DNA of 64,000 bases from contig NZ_CP053382.1 in assembly GCF_014931605.1 (NCBI RefSeq), positions 744,001-808,000 on the forward strand, given 5' to 3'. The DNA comes from Halomonas sp. MCCC 1A13316. Its GTDB lineage: Bacteria; Pseudomonadota; Gammaproteobacteria; Pseudomonadales; Halomonadaceae. Of the stretch, positions 1-9,116 are shown piece by piece. The notes beneath the pieces are model-generated. The model was not told the DNA's origin and did not search any database. It saw only the letters and a program-made list of their open reading frames with translations. The position numbers and the translations under genes are program-made. How positions within the stretch are numbered: the first letter of the stretch is position 1; each line of letters opens with the position of its first letter.

Positions 1-2
1 AC

Positions 3-1208
3 GGCAAGCTCGGTTCCTTGCAGGAGGCGTTCAGCTTCGCCTTCACGCCGCCGGCGATCCTCGGCATCGGCTCGGGATCGGGCTTCTCGCTATTCATCCA
101 GGACCGCGCCGGGCTGGGCTACGGCGAACTGCAGCAGGCCGTCGATGGCTTCAGCGGCGCGCTGATGCAGACGCCGGGCATGGGTTATCCGATCACCTCC
201 TATCAGTCCAACGTGCCGCAGCTCGACTTGCACGTCGACAGGGTAAAGGCCAAGGCCCAAGGCGTGGCGTTGACCGACCTGTTCGAGACCCTGCAGGTCT
301 ACCTCGGCTCGGTCTACGTCAACGACTTCAACCGCTTCGGTCGCACCTGGCAGGTGATGGCCCAGGCCGACGGCAACTATCGCATGGACGTGGAGAACAT
401 CGACCGCTTGCGTACCCGCAACGCCTACGGCGAAATGGTGCCGATCGGCAGCATGATCCAGGTCGAGCGGACCTTCGGTCCCGATCCGGTCATCCGCTAC
501 AACGGCTATCCGGCCGCCGACCTGATGGGCGAGGCGGACCCGCGGGTACTCTCTTCGAGCCAGGCGATCGAGGTGGTCGAGCATCTCGCCCCGGCGGTGC
601 TACCGGCGGGCATGTCCTTCGAGTGGACCGACCTCAGCTACCAGCAGGTCAACCAGGGTGGGGCCGCGCTGGTGGTGTTCCCGCTCGCCATCCTGCTGGT
701 GTTCCTGGCGCTGGCTGCGCTCTACGAGAGCTGGACGCTGCCACTGGCGGTGATCCTGATCGTGCCGATGTGCATGCTTTCGGCGTTGATCGGGGTGAAG
801 TTCACCGGCGGGGACAACAACATCTTCGTGCAGGTGGGCCTGGTGGTGCTGATCGGCCTGGCGTGCAAGAACGCCATTCTGATCGTGGAGTTCGCCCGCG
901 AGCTGGAAATGCAGGGTCGCGGCATCGTCGAGGCGGCGCTGGAAGCGTGCCGCCTGCGCCTGCGGCCGATCATCATGACCTCGATCACCTTCACCGCAGC
1001 GGTGGTGCCGCTGATGCTGGCCGGCGGTGCCGGCGCCGAGGTGCGCCAGGCGCTGGGCACGGCGGTGTTCGCCGGCATGCTTGGCGTGACGCTGTTCGGC
1101 CTGTTCCTGACCCCGGTGTTCTACGTCGCCTTGCGCAAGCTGGTCACACGCGGGCAGCCCGGGCAGGCCGAACCCGCGCAGCCCATGGAGGGCTCCTATC
1201 ATGCATAA
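3..1208 (+). CDS. RND efflux pump inner-membrane transporter, C-terminal part (MexF/OqxB-like)
   Basis: This is the last ~400 residues of an AcrB-type proton-driven drug efflux transporter; the 5' part lies before the window. Visible are the second periplasmic porter half and the C-terminal membrane block, with hydrophobic segments around 'ALVVFPLAILLVFLALAAL', 'LPLAVILIVPMCMLSALIG' and the stretch around 'LIGLACKNAILIVEFAREL'. The wording around GGDNNIFVQVGLV is typical of the MexF/OqxB branch as I remember it. The stop overlaps the ATG of the next gene by 8 bp, so transporter and outer-membrane factor are translationally coupled. Substrate cannot be told from sequence. Frame is open from base 3. 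Confidence 0.93.
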   Translation, partial: GKLGSLQEAFSFAFTPPAILGIGSGSGFSLFIQDRAGLGYGELQQAVDGFSGALMQTPGMGYPITSYQSNVPQLDLHVDRVKAKAQGVALTDLFETLQVYLGSVYVNDFNRFGRTWQVMAQADGNYRMDVENIDRLRTRNAYGEMVPIGSMIQVERTFGPDPVIRYNGYPAADLMGEADPRVLSSSQAIEVVEHLAPAVLPAGMSFEWTDLSYQQVNQGGAALVVFPLAILLVFLALAALYESWTLPLAVILIVPMCMLSALIGVKFTGGDNNIFVQVGLVVLIGLACKNAILIVEFARELEMQGRGIVEAALEACRLRLRPIIMTSITFTAAVVPLMLAGGAGAEVRQALGTAVFAGMLGVTLFGLFLTPVFYVALRKLVTRGQPGQAEPAQPMEGSYHA

Positions 1209-2664
1209 ACTGGGCATGCGTAACCTGCTGCTGTTGCCGTTGACCCTGGCGCTGGCCGCCTGCGCGGTGGGGCCCGACTACCGTGCACCGGTACTTCCCG
1301 AGTCCGCCGCCCTGGTACGCGCCGAGTCGGAGCTGGTGACCGCAGAGGCCGTCGAGCGCGACTTCTGGCGCGGCTTCGACGACCCGTTGCTGACCGAGCT
1401 GGTCGAGGAGGCCTTCGACGCCAATCACGACCTGCGCATCGCCTTGGCTCGCCACGACCGCAGCCTGGCGCTGCTGCGCCAGTCGCGTCGCGACCTGGCG
1501 CCCAGCGTCACCGCCCAGGCCGGCGCCGCCCATCAGCGTGTCAGCTCCGACCAGATGCCGCAGGCGACGCGCTCGCAGCGGGATTACGAAAGCTATGACG
1601 CCGGCATCGCCGCACTGTGGGAACTCGATTTCTTCGGTCGCGTACGGCGCGCCGTAGAGGCCCAGCAGGCCGAAGCGGAGGCTTCGGCCGCCGATCTGCG
1701 GGCCATGCAGGTGGTGGTGGTCGGCGAGCTGGTCGAGCAGTACGTACGCCTGCGCGGCCTGCAGGAGCAACTGCGCGTGGCCCAGGCCAATGCCGACAAC
1801 CAGCGCGAGTCGCTGGCCCTGGTGGACGCGCGGCTGGAGGCGGGGCGCGGCACCGAGTTCGACAGCGTGCGCGCCAGGGCGCAGCTCGAGAGTACGCTTG
1901 CGCGCATTCCGGCGCTGGAGGGCGAGATCGCCGCCATCACCCATCGCCTGGCGGTGCTGACCGGGCGCGAGCCGGGAGCACTGATCGCCCGACTGGAGAA
2001 ACCGACGCCGATGCCGGCGCTGCACGACCAGGTGGCCGTCGGGCTTCCTGGCGAGCTGCTGCGTCGGCGGCCCGATATCGCCGCGGCCGAGCGGCGCCTG
2101 CATGCCGCCACCGCCAGCATCGGCGTGGCTACCGCCGACCTCTACCCGCGCTTCACCCTGAACGGCCTGCTGGGTACCCAGGCCGCCAGTACCGGCGACC
2201 TGTTCGGCCGCGACAGCGAGACGCGGTTGGTGGCGCTGGGCGTCGACTGGTCGTTCCTCGACAGCGGCCGCGTCAGGGCACGCATGGCTGCCGCCGATGC
2301 CGACGCCGAGGCCAACCTGGCGCGCTACGAGCAGACCGTGTTGCAGGCGCTGGAGGAGGCCGAGACGGCGCTCGCCCGTTACACCCAGTCGCTGCGCGAG
2401 CGCGAGCACCTGGAGGCGGCGGCCGAAGCCAGCGCCGAGGCGGCCCGCCAGGCGCGGGTGCGCTTTGCGGTCGGCGTGGTCGATTTCCTCGAGGTGATCG
2501 ATGCCGAACGTTCGCGACTGGAGGCCGAGGACGGCCTGGCCCAGAGCAACGTTCGCGCCGCTACCGCACTGGTGGGGCTCTACCGTGCGCTGGCCGGGGG
2601 CTGGGAGGAGCGCATGGAAGCGCCGCGGCAGGCGACGGCTGAACCCGCGTTGTCATCCACCTGA
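1201..2664 (+). CDS. Efflux outer-membrane lipoprotein, OprM/NodT (TolC-like) family
   Basis: The 487-residue protein is the outer-membrane channel that completes the tripartite RND pump encoded just upstream. It starts with a lipoprotein signal peptide (hydrophobic 'LLLLPLTLALAAC', lipobox Leu-Ala-Ala-Cys near residue 20, then AVGPDYRAP, the usual start of the mature NodT family). Two outer-membrane-efflux repeats follow, rich in Ala/Glu/Arg coiled-coil helices, with the conserved LLRRRPDIAAAE segment at the start of the second half. Length fits the family (450-500). Start is the ATG inside the end of the transporter gene. No periplasmic adaptor is in the window; it is presumably upstream. 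Confidence 0.95.
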   Translation: MHKLGMRNLLLLPLTLALAACAVGPDYRAPVLPESAALVRAESELVTAEAVERDFWRGFDDPLLTELVEEAFDANHDLRIALARHDRSLALLRQSRRDLAPSVTAQAGAAHQRVSSDQMPQATRSQRDYESYDAGIAALWELDFFGRVRRAVEAQQAEAEASAADLRAMQVVVVGELVEQYVRLRGLQEQLRVAQANADNQRESLALVDARLEAGRGTEFDSVRARAQLESTLARIPALEGEIAAITHRLAVLTGREPGALIARLEKPTPMPALHDQVAVGLPGELLRRRPDIAAAERRLHAATASIGVATADLYPRFTLNGLLGTQAASTGDLFGRDSETRLVALGVDWSFLDSGRVRARMAAADADAEANLARYEQTVLQALEEAETALARYTQSLREREHLEAAAEASAEAARQARVRFAVGVVDFLEVIDAERSRLEAEDGLAQSNVRAATALVGLYRALAGGWEERMEAPRQATAEPALSST

Positions 2665-2912
2665 TCGAGCCTGGCGGGGCCGTTCTCGGTCGCCGCTCGA
2701 GCCGGCACGGCGCCATGCGCGTGACGGCTCACTCCCCCGTGAGTCCCTGCTGATCCGGCTCCGTCGATAGGGCGACATTGGGCGTCGCTTCTGCTATCCT
2801 GCCTGCCTTCCTCTCAGACGAAGCCTTGCCTAGCCTCGGTTCGTGCCTTCCGGCATTCCCGCTTCGCGTGCTTGCCGTCTCGGCATCGCTCAATTTCTCG
2901 CAGGTCCATTCC

Positions 2913-4313
2913 GTGTCCGATTCTTCCCATGACGGGGCCTTTGCCTCGCTGCCGCTGGCGCCAGAGTTACTGGCCAATATCGATTCGCTCGGCTACCGCG
3001 CCATGACACCGATTCAGGCCGAGAGCCTGCCCTTGGTGCTGGCGGGCCGTGACGTGATCGCGCAGGCGAAGACCGGCTCGGGCAAGACCGCTGCGTTCGG
3101 CCTGGGATTGCTGTCGCGTCTGCTCGTCGCGCGCTTCTGCGTGCAGGCGCTGGTGCTCTGTCCCACCCGCGAGCTGGCCGACCAGGTGGCCGGCGAAATC
3201 CGGCGGCTTGCGCGCACATTACCCAACGTCAAGGTACTGACCCTGTGCGGCGGGACTCCCCTGGGCCCGCAGCTCGCTTCGCTGGCGCATGGTGCGCATG
3301 TAATAGTGGGTACTCCGGGCAGGGTGGAGGAGCACCTGCGCAAGGGCTCGCTCGACCTCGCTTCGCTCGAGACGCTGGTGCTTGACGAGGCGGACCGCAT
3401 GCTCGACATGGGCTTCCAGCCTGCGATGGAGGCGATCGTCGCCGAGACGCCGGCCTGCCGCCAGACCCTGCTATTCAGCGCGACCTACAGCGACGAAATC
3501 CGGCGCATTGCCGACGGGCTGATGCGTGCCCCGGCCGAGGTGGCGGTGGCCGAAACCCATGACGAGACCACCATACGCCAGCGTATCTATCGAGTGGCAG
3601 ACGAAGCGGAGCGCTTCTCCGCCCTGCGTGGGCTACTGTTGCAGCATCGGCCGCGCGCAAGCGTGGTGTTCTGCAACACACGGCGCGAGACGCAGGAGGT
3701 TGCCGATGCCCTCTGTGAAGCGGGCTTCAGTGCCCTGGCGCTGCATGGCGACCTGGAGCAGCGTGACCGCGACCGCATCTTGATCCTGTTCGCCAATCAC
3801 AGCGCTTCCATCCTGGTCGCGACCGACGTAGCGGCACGCGGACTGGATATCGAAGCACTGGATGCGGTATTCAACTATCAGATCGCTCGTGAACTCGAGG
3901 TTCATGTGCATCGTGTCGGGCGTACCGGCCGTGCCGGCAGCTCCGGCATCGCCTGCACCTTGGTCGCCGAGCGCGAGGCCTATCGCCTCGAGCGGCTGGC
4001 CGAGTTTCTTGGCGAGCCGCTCGAGGAGGCGCCGTTGCCGCCACGCAATGTGCTGACGCGGGAGCCTTTCCTGCCGGAGATGGCGACGTTGCAGCTCGAC
4101 GGCGGCAAGAAGCAGAAGGTGCGCCCCGGGGATATTCTCGGCGCACTGACCGGCGATGGAGGCATCGAAGGTGCCCAGGTCGGCAAGATCAAGGTGCTGG
4201 AGCGCAGCGCCTACGTGGCCGTGAAGCGCGAGGTCGCCAAGGCAGCGCTCGCCCAGCTCGGCACGGGAAAACTCAAGGGGCGTTCGTTCCGCGCCCGGCG
4301 TGTCAGCCGCTGA
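2913..4313 (+). CDS. dbpA: ATP-dependent RNA helicase DbpA (DEAD box)
   Basis: DbpA is a DEAD-box helicase that binds hairpin 92 of 23S rRNA and acts in late 50S assembly. The protein carries Q motif (MTPIQAESLPL), motif I (AKTGSGKT), PTRELADQ, DEAD (VLDEADRMLDMGF), SAT, and the C-terminal helicase motifs ATDVAARGLD and HRVGRTGRAG. The C-terminal ~75 residues, with DGGKKQKVRPGDILGALTGDGG, are the DbpA-specific RNA-binding domain. The open frame begins at 2778, but homology starts at the GTG at 2913 (VSDSSHDG), preceded by caggt at suitable distance; this gives 466 residues, close to E. coli DbpA. The RIO kinase gene follows after 27 bp in the same direction. Confidence 0.93.
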   Translation: MSDSSHDGAFASLPLAPELLANIDSLGYRAMTPIQAESLPLVLAGRDVIAQAKTGSGKTAAFGLGLLSRLLVARFCVQALVLCPTRELADQVAGEIRRLARTLPNVKVLTLCGGTPLGPQLASLAHGAHVIVGTPGRVEEHLRKGSLDLASLETLVLDEADRMLDMGFQPAMEAIVAETPACRQTLLFSATYSDEIRRIADGLMRAPAEVAVAETHDETTIRQRIYRVADEAERFSALRGLLLQHRPRASVVFCNTRRETQEVADALCEAGFSALALHGDLEQRDRDRILILFANHSASILVATDVAARGLDIEALDAVFNYQIARELEVHVHRVGRTGRAGSSGIACTLVAEREAYRLERLAEFLGEPLEEAPLPPRNVLTREPFLPEMATLQLDGGKKQKVRPGDILGALTGDGGIEGAQVGKIKVLERSAYVAVKREVAKAALAQLGTGKLKGRSFRARRVSR

Positions 4314-4340
4314 TTGCCGCTGAGAACAGAAGGAGGATAG

Positions 4341-5243
4341 GTGAAGGTACCTAAGCGATTGCAGCCACTGATCGACGACGGTCTGATCGAGGCGGTCGAG
4401 AGTCAACTGATGAGTGGCAAGGAAGCCCAGGTCTACGTGGTGCTGTCCCACGGGGAGCGTCGCTGCGCCAAGGTCTTCAAGGAGGCGAAGCAGCGCAGTT
4501 TCAAGCAGGCGGTGCAGTACCAGGAGGGCCGTCGCGAACGCAACAGCCGCCGCTCGCGGGCCATGGCCAAGAAGACCCGCTACGGTCAGAAGGAGCAGGA
4601 ACAGGCCTGGCTCAACGCCGAGGTCGATGCCCTCTACCGGCTGGCGGCGGCGGATGTCCGGGTGCCGCAGCCCTACGGGTTCATCGACGGTGTGCTGCTG
4701 ATGGAGATGATCAGCGATGCCGAGGGCCTGACCGCCCCACGCCTGGACGACGTGACCCTGAGCCTCGAGCAGGCCCGAGACTACTACGCCAAGGTCATTC
4801 GCGACGTGGTCAAGATGCTGTGCGCGGGCCTGATCCACGGCGACCTCTCCGAGTTCAACGTCCTGTTGGCCGCCGACGGCCCGGTGATCATCGATCTGCC
4901 CCAGGCGGTGGACGCTGCCGGCAACAACAGCGCCGAGATGATGTTCGAGCGCGACGTGGACAACATGCGCCGCTATTTCGGTCGCTTCGCCCCCGAGTTG
5001 CTGGCCACCGACTACGGCAAGGAGATCTGGGCGCTCTACGAGTCCGGGGAACTGCACCCGGAGAGCCAACTGACGGGCTGCTTCGAGCACGACACCAGCG
5101 CCGTGGACGTGAACGAGCTGATGACCGTGATCGACGACGTGCGCGAGGAGGAGGCCTACCGTCAGGGGGCGCGTAACCGCGGCGATGAACCCGGCGTGGA
5201 GGAGGCCGCCGAGGAGTGGCAGGAATCCCAGCGGGAGCGTTGA
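4341..5243 (+). CDS. RIO1-type serine protein kinase
   Basis: This 300-residue protein belongs to the atypical RIO kinase family. Visible are the flexible nucleotide loop (LMSGKEAQVYVV), the ATP-anchoring Lys (CAKVFKE), the catalytic loop HGDLSEFN and the metal-binding Asp in VIIDLPQAVD. The basic N-lobe insertion (RRERNSRRSRAMAKKTRYGQ) is the usual RIO1 feature. Start is a GTG with a strong Shine-Dalgarno (ggagg, 5 bases upstream). In eukaryotes RIO1 matures the small ribosomal subunit; bacterial substrates are poorly known. Placement 27 bp after dbpA suggests, as an inference, a role in ribosome or RNA biology. Confidence 0.9.
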   Translation: MKVPKRLQPLIDDGLIEAVESQLMSGKEAQVYVVLSHGERRCAKVFKEAKQRSFKQAVQYQEGRRERNSRRSRAMAKKTRYGQKEQEQAWLNAEVDALYRLAAADVRVPQPYGFIDGVLLMEMISDAEGLTAPRLDDVTLSLEQARDYYAKVIRDVVKMLCAGLIHGDLSEFNVLLAADGPVIIDLPQAVDAAGNNSAEMMFERDVDNMRRYFGRFAPELLATDYGKEIWALYESGELHPESQLTGCFEHDTSAVDVNELMTVIDDVREEEAYRQGARNRGDEPGVEEAAEEWQESQRER

Positions 5244-5375
5244 GCCCGGCCACGCCGTCGAGATCCGGCTGATAGCGGTTGAATCCACGTTATGGTCGCG
5301 TTATCAGGATTTGACTAGGCTCTAAAAGTCACCGGCAGTATAAGGCGCCGGCTGCAGACTGCCAGGGAGCCCTTC

Positions 5376-7178
5376 ATGGACAACGACAGCGCTGGTGCTC
5401 ACGACTACGAGCAGGCGCGGCTCTATGCGCTGCGCCAGCTCAACCTGCTGGATACGCCGCCGAGCGAGAGCTTCGATCGAATCACGCGCATGGCCAGCAA
5501 GTTCTTCGGCATGCCCATCGCTGCCGTTTCGCTGACCGATGCCGACCGCCAGTGGTTCAAGTCGCGGGTGGGAGTGGAGCACTGGGAAATACCGCGATTC
5601 AAGGCCTGCTGCGGCGAGGTGGCGGATGAATCCGCCGTGCTGGTGGTGCCCGATCTGCTCGAATCGCCAACCTACCACGATAGTGTGCTTGCCGAGTCGG
5701 GCATACGCTTCTATGCCGGTGCGCCGTTGCAGACCCAGGAGGGCTACACCCTGGGCGCCATGTGCGTACTCGATACCCAGCCGCGCGAGATTAGCGCGGA
5801 GGAAGTCGCCATCCTCCAGGACATGGCCGCCATGGTCATGGCTCAGATCGAACTGCAGCACGCCTTCGGCCGGATCGATCCGCTCACCGGGCTACCGAAT
5901 CGTAGCCAATTCGCCGAGGATCTCGACGACCTGGGGCGCGATGATCCCGACAAGCCACGCTGCGCACTGTTCACCGAAGTGCTGGATATCGAGCAGGTGA
6001 GCATCCTGCACCGGGTCATGGGGCCGGCCTACATCGACGAACTGGCCCGGGTGGCGGCGCGTGGGCTGCAGGTAGCACTGGGCAAGGCGCAGCGGCTCTA
6101 CTGCGTGGGTCCTTGCCAGTTCGTTCATCTAGTCGACGGCCGTGGCGATGCCGAGCTGATCGCAATCGGATTGCGCCTGCGTGAGACGCTGCTTGCCCTG
6201 CAGCTGATCCGCGAGGCGCCTATCCTGGTGCATCCGGTGGTGGGCGCCGCCCCGCTCAGCCTGGGCAAGGACTCGGCTGTGGACGTGCTGCGCACAGCGC
6301 ACAGCGCCTGCCAGGATGCCCGCCAGACCGAGGCGGGGGCAGGCGTCTATTCGCAGGCGCTCGATGCCAGCCATCGGCGACGCTTCACGCTGCTCTCCGA
6401 CTTTCGTGCCGCCCTGGCATCCGCCGACCAGCTGCGCCTGGTCTACCAGCCGCGCGTCGAGCTGAGTTCGCGAGAATGCATCGGCGCGGAGGCGCTGCTG
6501 CGTTGGCGCCATCCAGAGCTCGGCGACATCTCTCCCGCCGAATTCATTCCCTTGATCGAGAACACGCCGCTGGCCGACCCGCTCACCGACTGGGTGATGC
6601 GCAGGGTCGTCGCCCAGGCCCAGTCTTGGCACCGGCAAGGGCGGACGCTGGCCGTGTCGCTCAATGTCTCTGCGTGCAACCTGGACGCGCCCGATTTCGC
6701 CGAGCGTCTCCTGTCGCGCATGGCGCAGGCGGAACTGCCGGCCTCGGCTATCGAGGTCGAGCTGACGGAAACGGCGCTGTTCGGACAAGGTCGCGGCGCC
6801 TGGCAGCAGCTCGACAGGCTGATCGAGGCGGGCATCCAGATCGCCATCGACGACTTCGGTACCGGCTATAGCAGCCTGGCTTACCTGCAAGACATTCCCG
6901 CCCAGATCGTCAAGATCGACCGCTCCTTCATCAGAAGGCTCGACGATCTCCCGCGCAGCCGGACCTTGGTAGAAGCGATGCTCAGCATGGCGCACAATTT
7001 GGGTTACCGCGTGGTGGCCGAGGGTGTGGAGACACAGCAGACCTACGACTATCTCGAGTCGCTGGGCTGTCACGAAGGGCAGGGCTACCTGATGGCCAGG
7101 CCGCTCGAAGTGGGCGACTTCGAAACCTGGCTGACGGCGAGTGGTGCCTGGCAACGGTGGAATGCAGCGTCCAGGTGA
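5376..7178 (+). CDS. GAF - degenerate GGDEF - EAL domain cyclic-di-GMP phosphodiesterase
   Basis: The 600-residue protein is a soluble c-di-GMP signalling enzyme. Residues ~15-155 form a GAF sensor domain (LLDTPPSESFDRITRMASKF at its start). Residues ~165-330 are a GGDEF fold that begins DPLTGLPNR but has lost the GG(D/E)EF signature (CVGPCQFVHLVDG at that place), so no cyclase activity is expected. Residues ~345-590 are an EAL domain with EALLRWRHP, LNVSACNL, ELTETAL, DDFGTGYSSL, a Lys in VKIDRSF and AEGVET, i.e. all the usual catalytic residues. Hydrolysis of c-di-GMP to pGpG is therefore likely, possibly gated by the GAF domain. No signal peptide or membrane segment is seen. Confidence 0.9.
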   Translation: MDNDSAGAHDYEQARLYALRQLNLLDTPPSESFDRITRMASKFFGMPIAAVSLTDADRQWFKSRVGVEHWEIPRFKACCGEVADESAVLVVPDLLESPTYHDSVLAESGIRFYAGAPLQTQEGYTLGAMCVLDTQPREISAEEVAILQDMAAMVMAQIELQHAFGRIDPLTGLPNRSQFAEDLDDLGRDDPDKPRCALFTEVLDIEQVSILHRVMGPAYIDELARVAARGLQVALGKAQRLYCVGPCQFVHLVDGRGDAELIAIGLRLRETLLALQLIREAPILVHPVVGAAPLSLGKDSAVDVLRTAHSACQDARQTEAGAGVYSQALDASHRRRFTLLSDFRAALASADQLRLVYQPRVELSSRECIGAEALLRWRHPELGDISPAEFIPLIENTPLADPLTDWVMRRVVAQAQSWHRQGRTLAVSLNVSACNLDAPDFAERLLSRMAQAELPASAIEVELTETALFGQGRGAWQQLDRLIEAGIQIAIDDFGTGYSSLAYLQDIPAQIVKIDRSFIRRLDDLPRSRTLVEAMLSMAHNLGYRVVAEGVETQQTYDYLESLGCHEGQGYLMARPLEVGDFETWLTASGAWQRWNAASR

Positions 7179-7258
7179 GATAAGGAAGGGGGCCGAGAGG
7201 AAGAGTGGCGCATTTTTTGCCACACTGGCTCGGAACCCAGCAGAAACGAGTCGCCTTC

Positions 7259-7867
7259 ATGCGTTGCGAACCGACAGGACGTCAATCGATATCGGCCCTT
7301 GGCCGGCTGTTAGCCTTTACCCTGATGCTGAGCCTATTGCTGGCAGGTTGCCAGATGCAGCCGCCGGAGCCACCCGACGAAGACAAGGCGACCATCGACC
7401 GCATGCTGGTCATGATCGATGAACGGCTCGACGTGGCGCCGCTGGTGGCCCAGGCCAAGTGGAACAGCGGCGCGCCCATCGAGGCACCCGAGCGTGAGGC
7501 ACAGATTCTCAATCAGGTGTCGGAGGATGCCGCAGCGGTCGGTGTCGACGAGGACTTCGCCCGGCGCTTCTTCGACAAGCAGTTCGAGGCGAGCAAGCAG
7601 ATTCAGCGGCGCTTGCACCATCGGTGGTTGCAGGAAGGGCGCTCACCTTTTGCCGATCCACCCGATCTCGCCGAGGAGGTACGTCCGGTGCTTGACCGAC
7701 TGACCCCGCAATTGATTGAGGCGCTGGCCGACATCGAGCGCATCGCCGAGGTCGAAGGCTCGGGCCGCTATCTCGAACGGCGCGCGACGGAGCTGGTCCA
7801 GGACGACTTCGACGGCGAGCCTCGCGCTGTTTCCATCCAGCCGTTGATGGAGCGCCTGGCGCGTTAG
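7259..7867 (+). CDS. aroQ: Secreted gamma-class chorismate mutase (AroQ), predicted lipoprotein
   Basis: The protein resembles the gamma (exported) class of AroQ chorismate mutases, which convert chorismate to prephenate outside the cytoplasm. Homologous features are 'MLVMIDERLDVAPLVAQAKW', the SGAPIEAPEREAQIL loop and FFDKQFEASKQIQ. From the ATG at 7259 the product is 202 residues with a signal peptide (LLAFTLMLSLLLAGC) whose LLAGC is a lipobox, so membrane anchoring rather than free secretion is predicted. The open frame could begin at the GTG at 7205, but the later ATG gives a normal signal peptide. A hairpin terminator follows at 7909. The gene stands alone. Confidence 0.8.
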   Translation: MRCEPTGRQSISALGRLLAFTLMLSLLLAGCQMQPPEPPDEDKATIDRMLVMIDERLDVAPLVAQAKWNSGAPIEAPEREAQILNQVSEDAAAVGVDEDFARRFFDKQFEASKQIQRRLHHRWLQEGRSPFADPPDLAEEVRPVLDRLTPQLIEALADIERIAEVEGSGRYLERRATELVQDDFDGEPRAVSIQPLMERLAR

Positions 7868-7908
7868 CGTTCGGGTGATGAAAGCGCAGGATCTGCGTTA
7901 TACCAGTG

Positions 7909-7931
7909 AGAGCCGAGTTTATCTCGGCTCT
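7909..7931. terminator. Hairpin between chorismate mutase and AraC gene, probably bidirectional
   Basis: A perfect 9-bp stem (AGAGCCGAG / CTCGGCTCT) with a 5-base loop lies between the convergent genes and overlaps the stop codon of the AraC gene at 7919. A few T residues follow on the + strand. Confidence 0.65.
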
Positions 7932-8713
7932 TTGCGTTCCGTACTCGGGGCGTGGCCCAAGCGGCGTCGGTAAGCTCGTGAGAAGCTCGATACATCGGAG
8001 AAGCCGAGATCGTAGGCGATCTCGCTCACCGGACGGTGCGTCTCGCGCAGCCAGTAACGGGCCCACAGCAGCCTGCGGTTCATCACGTATTGCTGCGGGG
8101 TCTGCCCGAATTCACGCAGGCAGAGCAGGTGGAGCTGGCTCTGACAGAGATGGAAGGCGTCGGCGAGCAGGCCGTTGTCAGGAGGAGTTGCCAAGCGTTC
8201 GTCGATGAAGGTATCGAGACGCGAGGCGGTGATTCGCTCATGAGCGACATCGTCCGGGCGCTGCAAGGTGACCAGCTCGCTGAGCTGGCTCACGAACATG
8301 ATGGCCAATTGATGATTGAGCAGGGTGGATTGCGCCGCCGACTTGGGTGCCTTCAGTTGGTGCGTCGCCAGCTCCACCATGGGGATCAGCGACGGCGGCA
8401 AGCTGACCGACCGAGGGGTGGCGAACAGGGATTCGCGCAGCTCGAGCGCACAGCTGCGCTCCAGTGCCGCCAGGCACGGGTCGTTGGCATCCAGGTCGAT
8501 GACCAGCACCTCGCAGTCTTCGCCTCGCCCCAGGTAGAGGTGGGGCTCGTTCGGCGGAAGGATGGCCGCCTGCCCCAATACCAGATGCTCCCCACCACGG
8601 CTGAATTCGTAATCCATGGTGCCGCGCCAGCCCAGCATCAGCTGCGGGTGCGCATGGAGGTGCTCGCCGCTGCGACGCGCAATCGGGTTGCAGCGAGCTA
8701 GAGTCTGGTGCAT
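7919..8713 (-). CDS. AraC family transcriptional regulator
   Basis: The 264-residue protein has an N-terminal cupin-like sensing domain (HAHPQLMLGWRGTMDYEF, ILPPNEPHLY) and a C-terminal AraC double helix-turn-helix with QLHLLCLREFGQTPQQYVMNRRL and VSEIAYDLGFSDVSSFSRAYRRRLG. The start at 8713 was chosen because AGGAGG lies 9 bases upstream; the open frame could run to 8776. It is divergent from the imino-acid reductase stub and the nhaC/dadA-like operon, so it most likely regulates that block. Ligand unknown; an amino acid is a reasonable guess. Confidence 0.88.
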   Translation of the reverse strand: MHQTLARCNPIARRSGEHLHAHPQLMLGWRGTMDYEFSRGGEHLVLGQAAILPPNEPHLYLGRGEDCEVLVIDLDANDPCLAALERSCALELRESLFATPRSVSLPPSLIPMVELATHQLKAPKSAAQSTLLNHQLAIMFVSQLSELVTLQRPDDVAHERITASRLDTFIDERLATPPDNGLLADAFHLCQSQLHLLCLREFGQTPQQYVMNRRLLWARYWLRETHRPVSEIAYDLGFSDVSSFSRAYRRRLGHAPSTERKEPR

Positions 8714-8835
8714 GGCGGTGAGCCTCCTGCAGATCGAGAGCAGAGCCTCGAACAACGATAGCGGAGCCAGGGTCAAGCATTGGAGAGGGTGACCTGCCTA
8801 GACTGGCGTTTCATCATCGTTGAAAAGAGGCTGTC

Positions 8836-9072
8836 ATGATTCTCAACGCCGAGCAAGTGATCAAGGCGCTTCTCTGGAGCGCCTTGGTGGATGCCCTGTC
8901 CGACATCTTCACCCGCAGCGTGCAATCGCCAGTGCGCCATCACCTTCATTTGCCCGTTCCCCGGGACCCGGAGGCCACCCTGCTGCTGATGCCGGCGTGG
9001 CTCGAGGGTGTCTCTAACGAAGATCCGGCAGCCGCCATCCTGGCCTACGAACACTGCACCGAAGAGCCCTGA
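8836..9072 (+). pseudogene. Truncated ornithine cyclodeaminase/pyrroline-2-carboxylate reductase-family gene
   Basis: The first ~60 residues match the N-terminus of the ornithine cyclodeaminase/mu-crystallin family: EQVIKALLWSALVDALSDIF, then PVRHHLHLPVP and ATLLLMPAW. The family needs ~310-330 residues including an NAD-binding Rossmann fold; here the frame leaves homology after LEG and stops at 78 codons. It keeps a plausible ribosome binding site (agagg) and ATG, so a short peptide could still be made, but enzyme activity is not possible. By context it may have reduced delta1-pyrroline-2-carboxylate to L-proline beside the DadA-like enzyme and PutA; that is inference. Confidence 0.75.
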
Positions 9073-9116
9073 ACCTGCGCCTTCCTTTATCAAATCCTTC
9101 TGGCACAACGACAACA

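Noticed and set aside
2778..2912. N-terminal extension of DbpA
   Set aside because: The 45 added residues have no homology to DbpA and the GTG at 2913 gives the expected length and N-terminus.
3633..5288. 551-codon frame opposite dbpA and the RIO kinase
   Set aside because: It is antisense to two well-supported genes and His/Gln/Leu-biased, as expected of a GC3 shadow.
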